A DNA stretch of 64,000 nucleotides from Rana temporaria (taxonomy: Eukaryota; Chordata; Amphibia; Anura; Ranidae), in assembly GCF_905171775.1 (NCBI RefSeq), contig NC_053499.1, forward strand, positions 146,720,751 to 146,784,750, written 5' to 3'. The notes beneath the pieces are model-generated. The model searched no databases. It had not been told where the DNA came from and saw only the letters and a list, made by a program, of their open reading frames with translations. How positions within the stretch are numbered: position 1 is the stretch's first letter; each line of letters starts with the position of its first letter. The position numbers were made by a program, and so were the translations under genes. Below are positions 32,229 to 43,057 of this stretch, one piece after another.

Positions 32229-33625
32229 TAGGGTTGTCCCGGTACCGAGTATTTGCAGGAGTACTCGTACTCCCGCAAATACCCCCGATACCTAAATAGA
32301 ATACTTCTCCCCCGCCCCGCCGCCGCTGTATATCGTTAAGCACTGTGCGGCGAACATTACAGGCACCTTTAGTTTGAATAGCTGTTTTGCCCGCCGCGCC
32401 GTGTATAGACACTCCCCCTTGGACGGATCTGTCCAATCCCGAGCAAGGGGGAGTGTCCTTTACACGGCGTGGCAGGGAAAACCGCTATTGAAACGAAAGC
32501 TGCCTGTAATGTTCGCCGCACGGTGATTAACGCGGCGGCGCGGGGGGGGGGGCGTCATCGGCATCATGATCAGGTATGTCAGTTTTCTTTAGACCAGAGC
32601 AGTTGCAAATATACATTTGTGGCAATCCTAAGCTCACCTTTTACAAGAGTCTTACTTTTCATGGATGGCTGTTTGTTATGTTTCTAAGTTGTATTCTCTT
32701 ACTTTCAGAACAAAATTGTATCCAAATGTAAGGTCCCACTAACACAAACCATAGGCAGTGCAAAATCTTCATGATTCCCCTATCATGTGCTGAGAGTATG
32801 GGGGACATGGCTGCATATGTTTGGGGACATGGCTGGATATATGGGGGGACATGGCTGGATGTATGTGGGGGACATGGCTGCATATATGGGGGACATGGCT
32901 GGATATATGGGGGGACATGGCTGCATATACTGTATGGGGGACATGGCTGCATATACTGTATGGGGGACATGGCTGCATATACTGTATGGGGGACATGGCT
33001 GCATATACTGTATGGGGGACATGGCTGGATATATGGGGGACATGGCTGGATATATGGGGGGACATGGCTGGATGTATGTGGGGGACATGGCTGCATATAC
33101 TGTATGGGGGACATGGCTGCATATACTGTATGGGGGACATGGCTGGATATATGGGGGGACATGGCTGGATATATGGGGGACATGGCTGGATATATGGGGG
33201 ACATGGCTGCATATACTGTATGGGGGATATGGCTGGATATATGGGGGGACATGGCTGGATATATGGGGGGACATGGCTGCATATATGTGGGGGGACATGC
33301 ATGCATTTATGTGGGGGGACATGCATGCATTTATGTGGGGGGATATGGCTGCATATATGTTTGGGGACATGGCTGCATTTGTGGGGGGGGGACATGGCTG
33401 CATATGTGGGGGGGGGACATGGCTGCATATGTGGGGGACATGGCTGCATTTGTGGGGGGGACATGGCTGCATTTGTGGGGGGACATGGCTGCATTTGTGG
33501 GGGGACATGGCTGCATTTGGGGACACATTTAAAAAAAAGTATCGGTATTCGGTATCGGCGAGTACATAAAAAAAAGTATCGGTACTTGTACTCAGTCCTA
33601 AAAAAGTGGTATCGGGACAACCCTA
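32229..33625. mobile_element. hAT element TAGGGTTGTCCCG, carrying a large minisatellite
   Basis: The ends TAGGGTTGTCCCGGTACC and GGTATCGGGACAACCCTA are inverted, and a perfect 8-bp duplication ATCTGTAT flanks the element (32221-32228 and 33626-33633). An inner inverted pair involves ACACTCCCCCTTG and CAAGGGGGAGTGT (about 32408-32456). The right half is filled by a minisatellite (32800-33530). No transposase is present, so it is non-autonomous. It lies between the CpG island and the first coding exon of ZCCHC14. Confidence 0.93.
32800..33530. repeat. GGGGACATGGCTG minisatellite inside a hAT element
   Basis: Units of about 21 bp (GACATGGCTGGATATATGGG) and about 27 bp (with an added ACTGTATG) alternate, followed by CATTTGTGGGG variants near 33380-33520. 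Long ORFs in four frames (32771-33532, 32787-33569, 32821-33645 and minus 32783-33526) are read-throughs of the repeat, not genes. Confidence 0.93.
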
Positions 33626-33639
33626 ATCTGTATCTCCAT

Positions 33640-34075
33640 GGGTGAGGGGGGTCGTCCTCTATTTGTCCCGGTGACCGTTATTATTAAATGTGAAAATGCC
33701 AAATGTTGAGTTGTCACCAGAACAGGAATAGAGGGGAAATGTTTGATTGGGGACACAACCTCTGTCAGCCTTTCCCCAGGACGGTGTTGGGATAATGATG
33801 GGGTGTCACCCCCCTCCTTGTGTGTTATGTAGAGTAAAGGATAAGATAAGTGACGGGGTGTCAGCCCTCCCCTTGACAGTGTTGGGATAATGATGGGGTT
33901 GTTACCCCCCCTTTCTGTATTTTGTTTGATAAATGATTGGGTGTCAGTCCTCTCCTGGGAAGTGTTGTGATAATGATGGGGTGTCACCCCCCCCCCCCTC
34001 TTCTGACCAGTGTAGGGTAAAGGGTAGGGCACTCTCTCCCGGGGGGGTGTATGATACATAATGGGGGGTGTCAGC
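33640..34075. repeat. Degenerate tandem repeat before ZCCHC14 exon
   Basis: Copies of about 60-85 bp share GTTGGGATAATGATGGGGTG and TCACCCCCC. They are seen at about 33783, 33882 and 33962, with a C run at 33988-33997. They end within about 50 bp of the putative splice acceptor. Confidence 0.6.
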
Positions 34076-34119
34076 CATTCTTCTTCAGTGTTACATTGTA
34101 ACAGTGTGTTGTGTTCCAG

Positions 34120-34202
34120 TAGGTACGATGATCGAGTCTCCTGGGATGCAGCCTCGGCGGTGACCCCCCTACACAGAGGAGGATCAGATCTGGCGTGTCA
34201 CC
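34120..34202 (+). other. ZCCHC14: ZCCHC14 5' UTR part of first coding exon
   Basis: A plausible acceptor, TGTGTTGTGTTCCAG, ends at 34119. An in-frame stop codon TGA lies at 34161-34163, 14 codons before the ATG, so translation cannot start further upstream in this exon. The acceptor call is inference; an unspliced 5' leader is the alternative. Confidence 0.5.
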
Positions 34203-34775
34203 ATGGTGGAAAAAGCTCGCTGCCCCGTGCAGAGGGACACAGTGTACCGCTGGTTCTCCGAGCTCAGCTCCTGGCAGCGGATTGAGTTCCTGTGCGGCTT
34301 GCTGGACCTGTGCCTACCACTGGAGCTGCGCTTCCTGGGCTCCTGTCTGGAGGATCTGGCCCGTAAGGACTACCACTCATTGCGTGACTCTGAGATCAAA
34401 GCAAACAACTCGGCGGATCTAGCCGCCCTCACCAACCTGGGCGACGAGGTGGTCCGCAGCAAGCTGCTGGTGTCGCTGGCCCTGCTGACCTCGGAGAACC
34501 GGGAGGCGGCAGGAGTGCTGTGCCGGACCCTTACCCACATGGACTCCATCATCAACAACCTGGGCCTGCAACTGAATGATGGACGCACTGGGGACGAGTT
34601 CCTGCTGCTCTTCACCATGGCCACCAATCACCCAGCCTTCAGCTTCCACCAGAAGCAGCTGCTGAGGAAGGAGCTGGCACACCTCCAGGGCAGGCATGGG
34701 GCCACTGGGCACAGCGTGCCCACCCCCACCACCATCACTGTCACCAGCAGCAAGGGCTCCTCCACCTTCCCCAAG
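34203..34775 (+). CDS. ZCCHC14: ZCCHC14, first coding exon
   Basis: ZCCHC14 is an RNA-binding protein with a PX-like region, a SAM domain and a C-terminal CCHC zinc knuckle. It recruits the non-canonical poly(A) polymerases TENT4A/B, which add mixed tails and stabilise target RNAs. This exon gives 191 codons, from MVEKARCPVQRDTVYRWFSE through LCGLLDLCLPLELRFLGSCL, NREAAGVLCRTLTHMDSI and DEFLLLFTMATNHPAFSFHQ, all typical of the N-terminal helical region of this family. The start is supported by a strong context (CACCATGG) and an upstream in-frame stop. The paralogue ZCCHC2 has a long proline/glycine-rich N-terminus not seen here. The exon ends at CCCAAG|GTAAGA, phase 0. The low-complexity tail (HSVPTPTTITVTSSKG) replaces a glycine-rich stretch in the human protein. 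Confidence 0.95.
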
Positions 34776-34799
34776 GTAAGATCTCCTGGTGTCCCTGAT

Positions 34800-35890
34800 T
34801 TACTCCATGGTTTTAGTGACTGATGCCCCCATCATCTGCATGGTTTGGGACATTCTTACTCCTGATTGTCCCTATGGCCAGCCTGGTATGGGAAATTCTT
34901 GTTCCAACTTTATGGCCTGCAAAGGTATGGGACATTCTGATTGCTGATTGGCATGGTGCCTCCTATTATCTGCATAAAATGAGAGCTTCTCACCCATCAT
35001 TGACCCTGTTGCTCGCCCCCCCCCCGCATGGTATGAGGCTTTCTGATTCCTGAACATCCCTTATACAATGATCCCCTGCATGGTATGGGACATTCTGACT
35101 CCTAATTACCCGGTTCCCCCCTATTATCTCCATGGTGTGGGGGATTCTCACTTCTGATTGTCCCCCCTCATCATCTTCCTGGTATGGGGGATCCTGACTC
35201 CTGAATGCCCCTGTGCCCTGATCCCCTGCATGGTATGGGACATTCTGACTGCTAAATGCCTTGGTTCTTAACTCCCCCCCCCCATACCTGATTGCCATGG
35301 TGCCCCCTATTATCTCTATTGTGTGGGAGATTCTCACTTCTGCTTGTCCCTGGTGCCCCTCATTATCTTCCTGGTATGGGAGGAGATCCTGACTCCTGAA
35401 TGCCCCTGTGCCTTGGACCCCTGCATGCTATGGGACATTCTGACCCTTAGTCGCCCCCCCCCCCCATCGTCTGCATGCTTTATGATATTCTGGTTCCTGA
35501 ATGCCCCTTGTGCCCGGATCCCCTGCATAATATGGGGCATTCTGACTTCCGATTGTCCCCAGTGCCCCCATCACCATCCTAGTATAGAACATTTTGACTC
35601 CTGATTGCCCCTGCATGGTATGAGAGATTCGAACTCCCTTTTGCCCTGATGCCCCCGTTATCAGCATTGTATGGAAGATTCTGATTCTTAAATTCTCCTG
35701 TGCCCTCATCCTCTACATGGTATGTGACGTTTTTACTCCTGGTTGCCCAGTTGGCCTTGACTTACTGCTTGGCGTGAGATCTCCCAACTTATGTGACTGC
35801 CCCAGTGACCTGACTTTACAGCTTGGCATAACCTCTCCTGGCGTATTGCCCTAGTGCACCTAAGTTACTATATGACATGAAGCCTCCAAA
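34800..35890. repeat. Degenerate ~60-bp minisatellite in ZCCHC14 intron
   Basis: Copies near 60 bp share CTGCATGGTATGGGACATTC, TGACTCCTGAATGCCCC and CCTATTATCTCCATGGTGTG. They begin about 30 bp after the splice donor and decay beyond 35700. Poly-C runs at 35018-35027, 35273-35283 and 35454-35465 interrupt it. Confidence 0.75.
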
Positions 35891-36069
35891 AACCACAGAT
35901 CGCCCCAAATGCTCCTCAAGTACGGATTACCATGTTTGTCCTAACTGGTTCATCTTTGTTATGGCATGAGCGCTCCTGACCAGCTTCCATACTGATGGGG
36001 CATTGCACAGTCATCTAAATGTAAGGGGATATATACAACAACCATCAAATATCTCTATGGTGAACCAAA

Positions 36070-37134
36070 ATTATACAAAACATAAGTTGCGCTTGTGAGA
36101 TACTATCAAAAAAGTAAGAAAAATTTGGTTAGTGAAAAAACAAAAAATGTAGTCCGTACACAAATGAGAAAAAAAACACACTGATGAGAAAGAGGCAAGT
36201 CCAATGAGAAGACAAAAACTCCAAAGTTCATCCACCTTCACCAAGGAAGAAAGGAGGGGGAAGAGGAGATGTAAAAGAGTTCCCAATCGAAGATCAATCC
36301 CAAGCGAGTTCCCTTACCAGATGCGGTGGACCTCCTAGATAGCAAGGTCTTATACGCAGGCAGATTCAGCCTTCTGCAGGGGCAAATGAGTCTCTTATAT
36401 CGCCGGAATCTCCGTGCTGTATTCAGACCTCCATGGTGCTCGGTAAAAAGGAGAAGCTGGAACTCCAATCTGGGGGTATCACTCTCGAACGCCCGGGTAC
36501 CAGGGTCACGTGGGGCGTAATGGCCTCAGCATGTCGTAGCACCGCTCCTACATGTTTCGTCATACGTGACTTCTTCCTGGGGCCCTCCTACATCATGTAT
36601 GACGAAACATGTAGGGTGGTGCTACAACGTGCTGACGCCATTACGCCCCACGTGACCCCGGTACACGGGCATTAGAATTTTGTTTGTTTTAAGCTTGCCG
36701 GCTATTTTTTTTTTTTTTTGTATGCGGTTGATTCCGCCTGCTAAACTTTTTAAAGCAATAAAGGCTTTTTTACTTACCTTACTACACCATTGGAGTTTCT
36801 TGTTTTTCTTCGCTCACTGCCTTTTGGCCAAAGGGTGATGCCCCCAGATTGGAGTTCCAGCTTCTCCTTTTCACCGAGCACCATGGAGGTCTGAATACAG
36901 CACGGAGTTCCTGGCGATATAGGAGACCTATTTGTCCCTGCAGAAGGCTGAATCTGCCTGCATATAAGACCTTGCTATCCAGGAGGTCCACCGCATCCGG
37001 TAAGGGAACTCGCTTGGGATTGAACTTCAATTGGGAACTCTTTTACATCTCCTCTTCCCCCTCCTTTCTTCCTTGGTGAAGGTGGATGAACTTTGTCTTC
37101 TCATTGGACTTGCCTCTTCTCATCAGTGTTTTTT
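36070..37134. mobile_element. Large palindromic element with nested inverted repeats
   Basis: Positions about 36171-36480 are the reverse complement of about 36835-37134, sharing words such as CCATGGTGCTCGGTAAAAAG. Inside them 36490-36569 pairs with 36594-36670, sharing ACATGTTTCGTCATACGTGA. The outer arms are ~300 bp with few mismatches. A T run lies at about 36706-36720, and a polyadenylation-like AATAAA occurs near 36757. No transposase or reverse transcriptase is seen, so the class is uncertain. Confidence 0.75.
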
Positions 37135-37407
37135 CACTGCACAGTCATCGCTCTGTACTAGTGCCCAGCTTGGAAAGACTTTAGCCCCTAGTAGTCCTCC
37201 ATTTATTAGCTTGTATATTCTACTGCCACTTCTGACAAGAGAACCAACGGCCGTTTTGTTGCTGCCTGGCTTTAGTTTGCCTGCCATAGTGGGTTGCGGT
37301 GTCCTAGGTAATTCAAAACCCCCCTTCCCATTCATTACCGGTGTCCCATAAATATACATGTATATATTTTTTTCAATCTCTTACACCTTTAATTTAATTA
37401 AAATGTA

Positions 37408-37825
37408 CCGTATATACTCGAGTATAAGCCAGGTTTTTCAGCACATTTTTTTGTGCTGAAAATGCCCCCCTCGGCTTATACTCGAGTCACCTTTTTGCGC
37501 CTGATCTCCCGGACTTTGGGGACCCGGTACCGCCGGCCGTAGGTCCCCTGAACTTGGCACACATGTAGCCCCACTCTTCCTCTACAAGTGTGCAAAGTTT
37601 GTTGTCCGGGGGACCTACGACTGGGGAGCACGGATTTTTTTTCAAACCCGGGCACCCCTTCCATAGACTCCAATGTTGAATGGTAATTTCTCCAGTGCCT
37701 TTGGGGACCAGAGACCGGCCGGTCGTAGGTCTCCTGGACCCAGAACTTAGCACACATGTAGCCCCATTTCTCCTCTACAAGTGTGCAAAGTTTGTTGTCT
37801 GGGGGACCTACGGCTGGGGAACACT
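37408..37825. mobile_element. TA-flanked CCGTATATACTCGAG element, left part
   Basis: It begins after TA (37406-37407) with CCGTATATACTCGAGTATAA. The inner repeat of GGCTTATACTCGAGTCACC occurs at 37472-37491. Two internal copies of GGCACACATGTAGCCCC / AAGTGTGCAAAGTTTGTTGT follow. The right end is missing; the full right terminus is seen in the related copy at 45251-46023. Confidence 0.75.
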
Positions 37826-38238
37826 TACATACTGTATACCCAGTGAAGGGACTATCCTCAGGTGATGCACAGAACTGAAAAAAATCCTCCTATATAAGTT
37901 TTATCTGGAGTCTTCTCTTCATCTGTTCAAAGTGCTGAATTTATAAGCTTGTCTGAGAGTTCAGTTAAAAGGGGGTGGAGAACTGAAGTTACACTCTGTG
38001 GAGCGCAGTGAGGGGAGCTTTAAGAGCTGGTTGGACGGAAGACACACCTCCCCCTTCACACAGCACACAGGAACAGAGCTGAGGCTGTCAATCAGCTGGA
38101 GATCCTTCATCTGTCACCTTCTTTCTCTTGGTGTCAGGAACACTTGTCAGAAGAGACCCATGGTGATAGCAGAGGAATGAAGCAGCAGACAGAAATTACA
38201 CTTGGTGCTCTTAATTGAGACAAATGCACACTATAGGC
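37826..38238. mobile_element. TTAA-family MITE fragment (same as 49738-51064)
   Basis: The words GGGGGTGGAGAACTGAAGTT, CACAGGAACAGAGCTGAGGC and TTTCTCTTGGTGTCAGGAAC match the element at 49738-50127 in order. The continuation GGTGCTCTTAATTGAGACAA matches the sequence right of the MITE insertion there (50846 on). The ends are missing, and a hAT MITE interrupts it at 38239. Confidence 0.7.
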
Positions 38239-38376
38239 CAGGGGTTGGCAACCTCGGCACTGAAGCTGTGGTGAAACTACAAATCCCATCATGCCTCTGC
38301 CTCTAGAAGTCATGCCTGTTATCTTGCAATGTCTCATGGGAATTGTAGTTTTAAAACAGTTGGAGGGCCGAGGTTG
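38239..38376. mobile_element. hAT MITE, right terminus shortened
   Basis: It starts CAGGGGTTGGCAACCTCGG and ends GGGCCGAGGTTG, with the last ~10 bp of the terminus lost. The flanks CTATAGGC and CTATAGAG match at six of eight positions. The core ATGGGAATTGTAGTTTTAAA is shared with the other short hAT MITEs. Confidence 0.8.
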
Positions 38377-38718
38377 CTATAGAGGAAAATGCTTTTTCAT
38401 GTTCTTCTCTTTTTCCATTTTGAGTTCTGCTGTACTGGGGACTGCAAGGAGTTAATACCGAGTTGGATTTGGATGCTTTTACTGGGCCAAGACCCTAACA
38501 CAGGCTTTACACTCAGCAAGGTTGCCAACCTTTTGTAGAAGGCTCCTGATGGCAGGCCAGCTCAGCCCGTTTTGCCATTTTGGTGAATGTGGTTGAAAAT
38601 GGCCATTTGTAAATAATTGCATTCAAAAAGATTTTTATTTCTGTGTTAAGAAGATCAACGCATTGACATTACACTATCAGCCAACTCAGCACAAGGTACA
38701 AGAATCCAAGACCAAATA

Positions 38719-39303
38719 CAGTGAAACCTCAGATTACGAGAATAATCCGTTCCAGGAGAATGCTTGTAATCCAAAGCACTCGCATATCAAAGCGAGTTTC
38801 CCCATAAAAGTCAATGGAAACGAAAATAATTCGTTCCACATTGATTTTTATGGCATGCAATAACGCATGCGGCCAGAGGGGGGGCGCTGGAGATACTCGG
38901 AGACTGTACGACTGCAGTCAGAAAGGCTTGGGAACGGAGTATTTCCGGTTATTTCCGATCGGCTCCGGCGACCCTGCACCTCTGGCCAAATGCGGGACTG
39001 CACACCACAGAGGCTTGAATCCTGCTCGTTTTGGCAGACAACGCTCGCAAACGGAGTCAGGATTTAAAAAAATAAATAAAATTGCTCATATTGCCGAACG
39101 CATTTTATGGTTACTCAACCTCTCGCATTGCTATAATCTTTTTATATGGACTTTAAACTGAAGGACCTATGAATAAATGGCTGTGGAACGAATCATTTGA
39201 GTTTCCATTATTTCTTATAGGGAAATTTGCTTTGATATACGAGTGCTTTGGATTACAAGCATGCTTCCGGAACGAATTATGCTCCCAATCCAAGGTCTTA
39301 CTG
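38719..39303. mobile_element. TA-flanked pogo/Tigger-like MITE
   Basis: The ends CAGTGAAACCTCAGATTACG and CAATCCAAGGTCTTACTG are inverted and flanked by TA (38717-38718 and 39304-39305). The arms extend about 130 bp with imperfect pairing: TGCTTGTAATCCAAAGCACT against GAGTGCTTTGGATTACAAGC. The centre lacks a transposase. The terminal motif resembles pogo/Tigger elements, but the superfamily is an inference. Confidence 0.8.
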
Positions 39304-39305
39304 TA

Positions 39306-39955
39306 AATGAGAATTTTACTATCCTGCCATTGATTGCACTCCCCATTCATTTTGGGCAGTGTGTGACACCCAGCATGCCGTGCAGATTAATTATCGCGGT
39401 GTGCGGTCAGCGGTGTAGCCCACATGACCTTGGTGAAAGAAGAGACTGTCATCGTTGAGTGCGGCCGACTGTTGGAAGCTGAAATGCCAGTTATTTGGCA
39501 GTCAGGCTCGGCTTACTATACATAGCAATCATCCCGAGCTGGACAGGTAACCACAGCCCGGAATCCTGCGTATGACAGCTGTTGTATCCGGATCACAGGC
39601 CGGCAGCCTTCATCGTGTATGTTCTGGGACAGCTCATTGGCTCAGTACACCCCATGGAAATTGGTGACTTTTTCTACATGTTTGAACAGGAAAACCTTAG
39701 ATCTTCATTCAGACAGTCCCTACAGGTAAAGGTGACCCCCCCCCCCCGACGAATGACACATAAAACAACTAAACCAGAGGTCTCCGTATCAGTATGAGGG
39801 TCACATTGTATATTTTACTCTTATGTGTGAGCAGAAAAAAAAATGTTTTATAAATCAATGAATGATTACATATTACATGAATCTCTTCCTTTTTTTTTTT
39901 TTTTTTTTATCGGCCTGATATGATTCAGAACAAAAGGGAAAGAATTTAGTTAAAG
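39306..39955. other. ZCCHC14 intron 1 stretch without recognised features
   Basis: About 650 bp with a poly-C run at 39738-39748 and a long T run at about 39889-39909. I see no exon; the ORF at 39582-39797 lacks family resemblance or splice signals. Confidence 0.4.
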
Positions 39956-39959
39956 CCCC

Positions 39960-40810
39960 CCCTTACATCAGGGTCCCCATCAGAGCCCCCCTTTAATCGG
40001 GATCAGCCTTAGAAGTCCTCCCTTACATTGGGGTCACCATCAGAGTCAGCTTTTAGAAGCCCTCCTAAATCCGAGTCCCCACCAGAGCCTACCTTAGATC
40101 AGGGTCCCCACCGGAGCCCCCTTACATCAGGGTCCCCACCGGAGCCCCCTTACATCAGGTTCCCCACCGAAGCCCCCTTACATCAGGGTCCCCACCGGAG
40201 CCCCCTTACATCAGGGTCCCCACAAGAGCTCCTTCACATCAGGATTTCCACCAGAGCCCCCTTACATCAGGGTCCCCACCAGAGCCCCCTTACATCAGGG
40301 TCCCCACCAGAGCCCCCTTACATCAGGGTCCCCACCAGAGCCCCCTTACATCAGGGTCATCACCAGAGCCCCCTTACATCAGGGTCCCCACCAGAGCCCC
40401 CTTACATCAGGGTCCCCACCAGAGCCCCCTTACATCAGGGTCCCCACCAGAGCCCCCTATACAGCAGGGTCCCCACAAGAGCTCCTTCACATCAGGATTT
40501 CCACCAGAGCTGTCTCACATCAGGGTCCCCACCAGAGCCCCCTTACATCAGGATCCCCACCAGAGCTCTTTCACATCAGGATCCCCATCAGAGCCCCTCC
40601 TTACATCAGGGTCTCCATCGGAGCACCTCCTTAAATCAGGGTCTCCACCAGAGCCCCACCTTACATCGGGGTCCCCACTGGAGCCCATCCTTACATCAGG
40701 GTCCCCACTGGAGTCTTCTCACGTCAGGGACCCCACCGGAGCCCCTCCTTACATCTGGGTCCCCACCAGAGCCCCTCCTTACATCAGGGTCCCCACCAGA
40801 GACCCTTCTT
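39960..40810. repeat. 28-bp minisatellite in ZCCHC14 intron
   Basis: Units of 28 bp, CAGAGCCCCCTTACATCAGG plus GTCCCCAC, run with high similarity at 40090-40480 and with variants before and after. Because 28 is not a multiple of three, the ORF at 40028-40828 cycles through all three frames of the unit every 28 residues, a clear sign of a repeat rather than a gene. Confidence 0.93.
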
Positions 40811-40814
40811 AAAC

Positions 40815-40938
40815 GATCAGGTTTTTAACCGATGGTGTGTAGGCACGACAGACCATCAGTCAGCTTCATCGGTTAACCGATGAAAACGGTCCATCGGTCC
40901 GTTCTCATCGGATGGACTGATCGTGTGTACGCGGCATG
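40815..40938. mobile_element. Short hairpin MITE ending GTGTGTACGCGGCAT
   Basis: Inverted words pair across the element (AACCGATGGTGTGTAGGC, CATCGGTTAACCGATG, CATCGGATGGACTGATC). The right end GATCGTGTGTACGCGGCAT is shared with the element at 63803-63898. The left terminus is not clean. Confidence 0.55.
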
Positions 40939-42340
40939 AGAGACAGAAGAACAGCAAAAATATCCAGAAAAACGCATTTCAGAAAAGTTATAAATTGATT
41001 TGCATTTTAATGAGTGAAATAAGAATTTGATCCCCTATCGATCAGCAAGATTTCTGTCTCCCAGGTGTCTTCTATACAGGTAACGAGCTGAGATTAGGAG
41101 CACTCTCTTAAAGGGAGTTCTCCTAATCTCAGCTTGTTACCTGTATAAAAGACACCTGTCCACAGAAGCAATCAGATTCCAATCTCTCCACCATGGCCAA
41201 GACCAAAGAGCTGTCTAAGGATGTCGGGGACAAGATTGTAGACCTACACAAGGCTGGAATGGGTTACAAGACCATCGCCAAGCAGCTTGGTGAGAGGGTG
41301 ACAACAGTTGGTGCGATAAATCGCAAATGGAAGAAACACAAAATAACTGTCACTCTCCCTCTGTCTGGGGCTCCATGGGAGATCTCACCTCGTGGAGTTT
41401 CAATAATCATGAGAACGGTGAGGAATCGCCCAGAACTACACGGGAGAATCTTATCAATAATCTCAAGGCAGCTGGGACCATCGTCACCAAGGAAACAATT
41501 GGTAACACACAATTCTATGAAGGACTGAAATCCTGCAGCGCCTGTAAGGTCCTCCTGCTCAAGAAAGCACATGTACAGCCCGTCTGAAGATTGCTAATGA
41601 ACATCTGAATGATTCAGAGGAGGACTGGGGTAAAGTGTTGTGGTCAGATGAGACCACAATCAAGCTCTTTGGCATCGGCTCAACTCACCCTGTTTGGAGG
41701 CGGAGGAATGCTGCCTATAACCCCAAGAACACCATCCCCCACGGTCATACATGGAGGTGGAAACATTATGCTTTGGGGGTGTATTTCTGAAAAGAGGAGA
41801 GGACTATTTTACCGCATCAAAAAGACTATGGACGGAGCCATGTACTGCAAAATCTTGGGTGAAGCCAGGGCATTGAAAATGGGTCTTCCAGCATGACAAT
41901 GATCCAAAACACACAGCCAAGGCAACAAAGGAGTGGCTCAAGAAGAAGCACATTAGGTCCTGGTGTGGCCTAGCTAGTTTCCAGACCTTAATCCCATAGA
42001 AAATATGTGAAGGGTCGAGTCACCAAACATCAGCCTCGAAACCTTAATGACTTGGAGAGGAGTGGGACAAAATCCCTCCTGAGATGTGTGCAAGCCTGGT
42101 GGCCAACTACAAGAAACCTCTGATTGCCAACAAGGGTTTTGCCACCACCAAGTACCAAGTCCTGTTTTGCGAAGGGTTCAAATACTTATTTCACTCATTA
42201 AAATGCAAATCAATTGAAAACTTTTTTTTTTAAATGCGTTTTTCTGGATTTTTTGTTGTTGTGTCTTGCTGTTAAAATAAAAAAATAAATCGACCATTAA
42301 AATTATAGACTGATCATTTTTTCTATCAGTGGGCAATGTA
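40939..42340 (+). mobile_element. Second Tc1/mariner-type transposon, degraded
   Basis: The left sub-terminal repeat AAAAATATCCAGAAAAACGC and TGCATTTTAATGAGTGAAAT reappears inverted on the right as ATTTCACTCATTAAAATGCA and GCGTTTTTCTGGATTTTTTG. The far right words GACTGATCATTTTTTCTATC and AGTGGGCAA are typical of this family's terminus. The left terminus is lost at the junction with a hairpin MITE. Near 41070-41160 a hairpin pairs TAACGAGCTGAGATTAGGAG with CTCCTAATCTCAGCTTGTTA. Confidence 0.85.
41193..42171 (+). pseudogene. Tc1-family transposase, frameshifted relic
   Basis: The start MAKTKELSKDVGDKIVDLHK and AGMGYKTIAKQLG are the N-terminal helix-turn-helix of a Tc1-type transposase. Later parts appear in other frames: the first catalytic Asp in a WSDET motif near 41645, a GGGNIMLWGC block near 41755, and a DNDPKHTAKAT motif with the second Asp near 41897. 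The C-terminal IANKGFATTKYQV is near 42125. The DLNPIE region is disturbed (CCAGACCTTAATCCCATAGA at about 41980). Multiple frame changes mean it cannot encode an active enzyme. It belongs to a different Tc1 subfamily from 15390-17135. Confidence 0.88.
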
Positions 42341-42360
42341 TCACTGTATAGAGGTATGAG

Positions 42361-42780
42361 GCCGGAATCACACTAGTGCGGTGCGAATTTCAGCTCTCTT
42401 ATCTCTGCAGAGAGATACAAGAAGTGTTCAGCAGATTATCAACGTTTTAGATGCGAATTTGGAGACCTGGGAGAAGTTACGGGTGAGAGGAGAGTGGGGG
42501 GGGGGGGGGAAGTGTATTGAGCTGAATGAGAGAAATTCCTGAAGAGAACTGAACACATCTGCGAATCAGCTGCGTACCCATAGAAGATAATGGGCTTGAA
42601 TTCGCACCTGAGCCGCACTGCAATGCCTAAAAGACGCACACAGTTTGGCGGCAATGCGCAGTGCAAATGCATCGCACATATGTGAACCAGCCTCATTGAA
42701 AACAATGTATTTAGAAATGTTCTGCGAATTTGATGCGGTTTAAGCCGCACTCAATTCGCATAGGTGTGAACCTGGCCTTA
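42361..42780. mobile_element. MITE with GGCCRGRTTCACAC-type ends
   Basis: The left end GAGGCCGGAATCACACTAG and the right end AGGTGTGAACCTGGCCTTAG are imperfect inverted copies. Internal words GTGCGGTGCGAATTT and AAGCCGCACTCAATTCGCA also pair. It has no ORF of note. Confidence 0.6.
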
Positions 42781-43057
42781 GGCTTTGTACGGGAGCATAC
42801 AATACCATACCAAGACCCCTCTGGTGGGGCGAAAATCCGGAAAGAGAGCAATGCAACAAATCACAGGTCAGCCAGCTGGACCAACTTTTCCCAAGCTGGG
42901 CCAACTTCTGTCCAAGATAGGCGAGATTATACAGAGGAATAACCAAGTCAACCATTGATTTGAGTTGTGAGAAAGTAGGCGGGTCTGGTATGAGAATGTT
43001 TTTTTTTGGGGGGGGGGCTTAAAAAGTGGAGTTTGGTGGTTTTTGGTAGCTCTAGAC

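Noticed and set aside
32771..33645. Four overlapping ORFs of 247-283 codons on both strands
   Set aside because: They are translations of the GGGGACATGGCTG minisatellite, in several frames at once, inside a hAT element with perfect ends.
34776..34823. Continuation of the ZCCHC14 ORF past 34775
   Set aside because: A strong AAG|GTAAGA donor lies at 34775 and the following residues do not match the family; the next exon is at 44071.
40028..40828. 266-codon proline-rich ORF
   Set aside because: The 28-bp repeat makes the peptide cycle through all three frames every 28 residues, and there is no non-repeat protein sequence.
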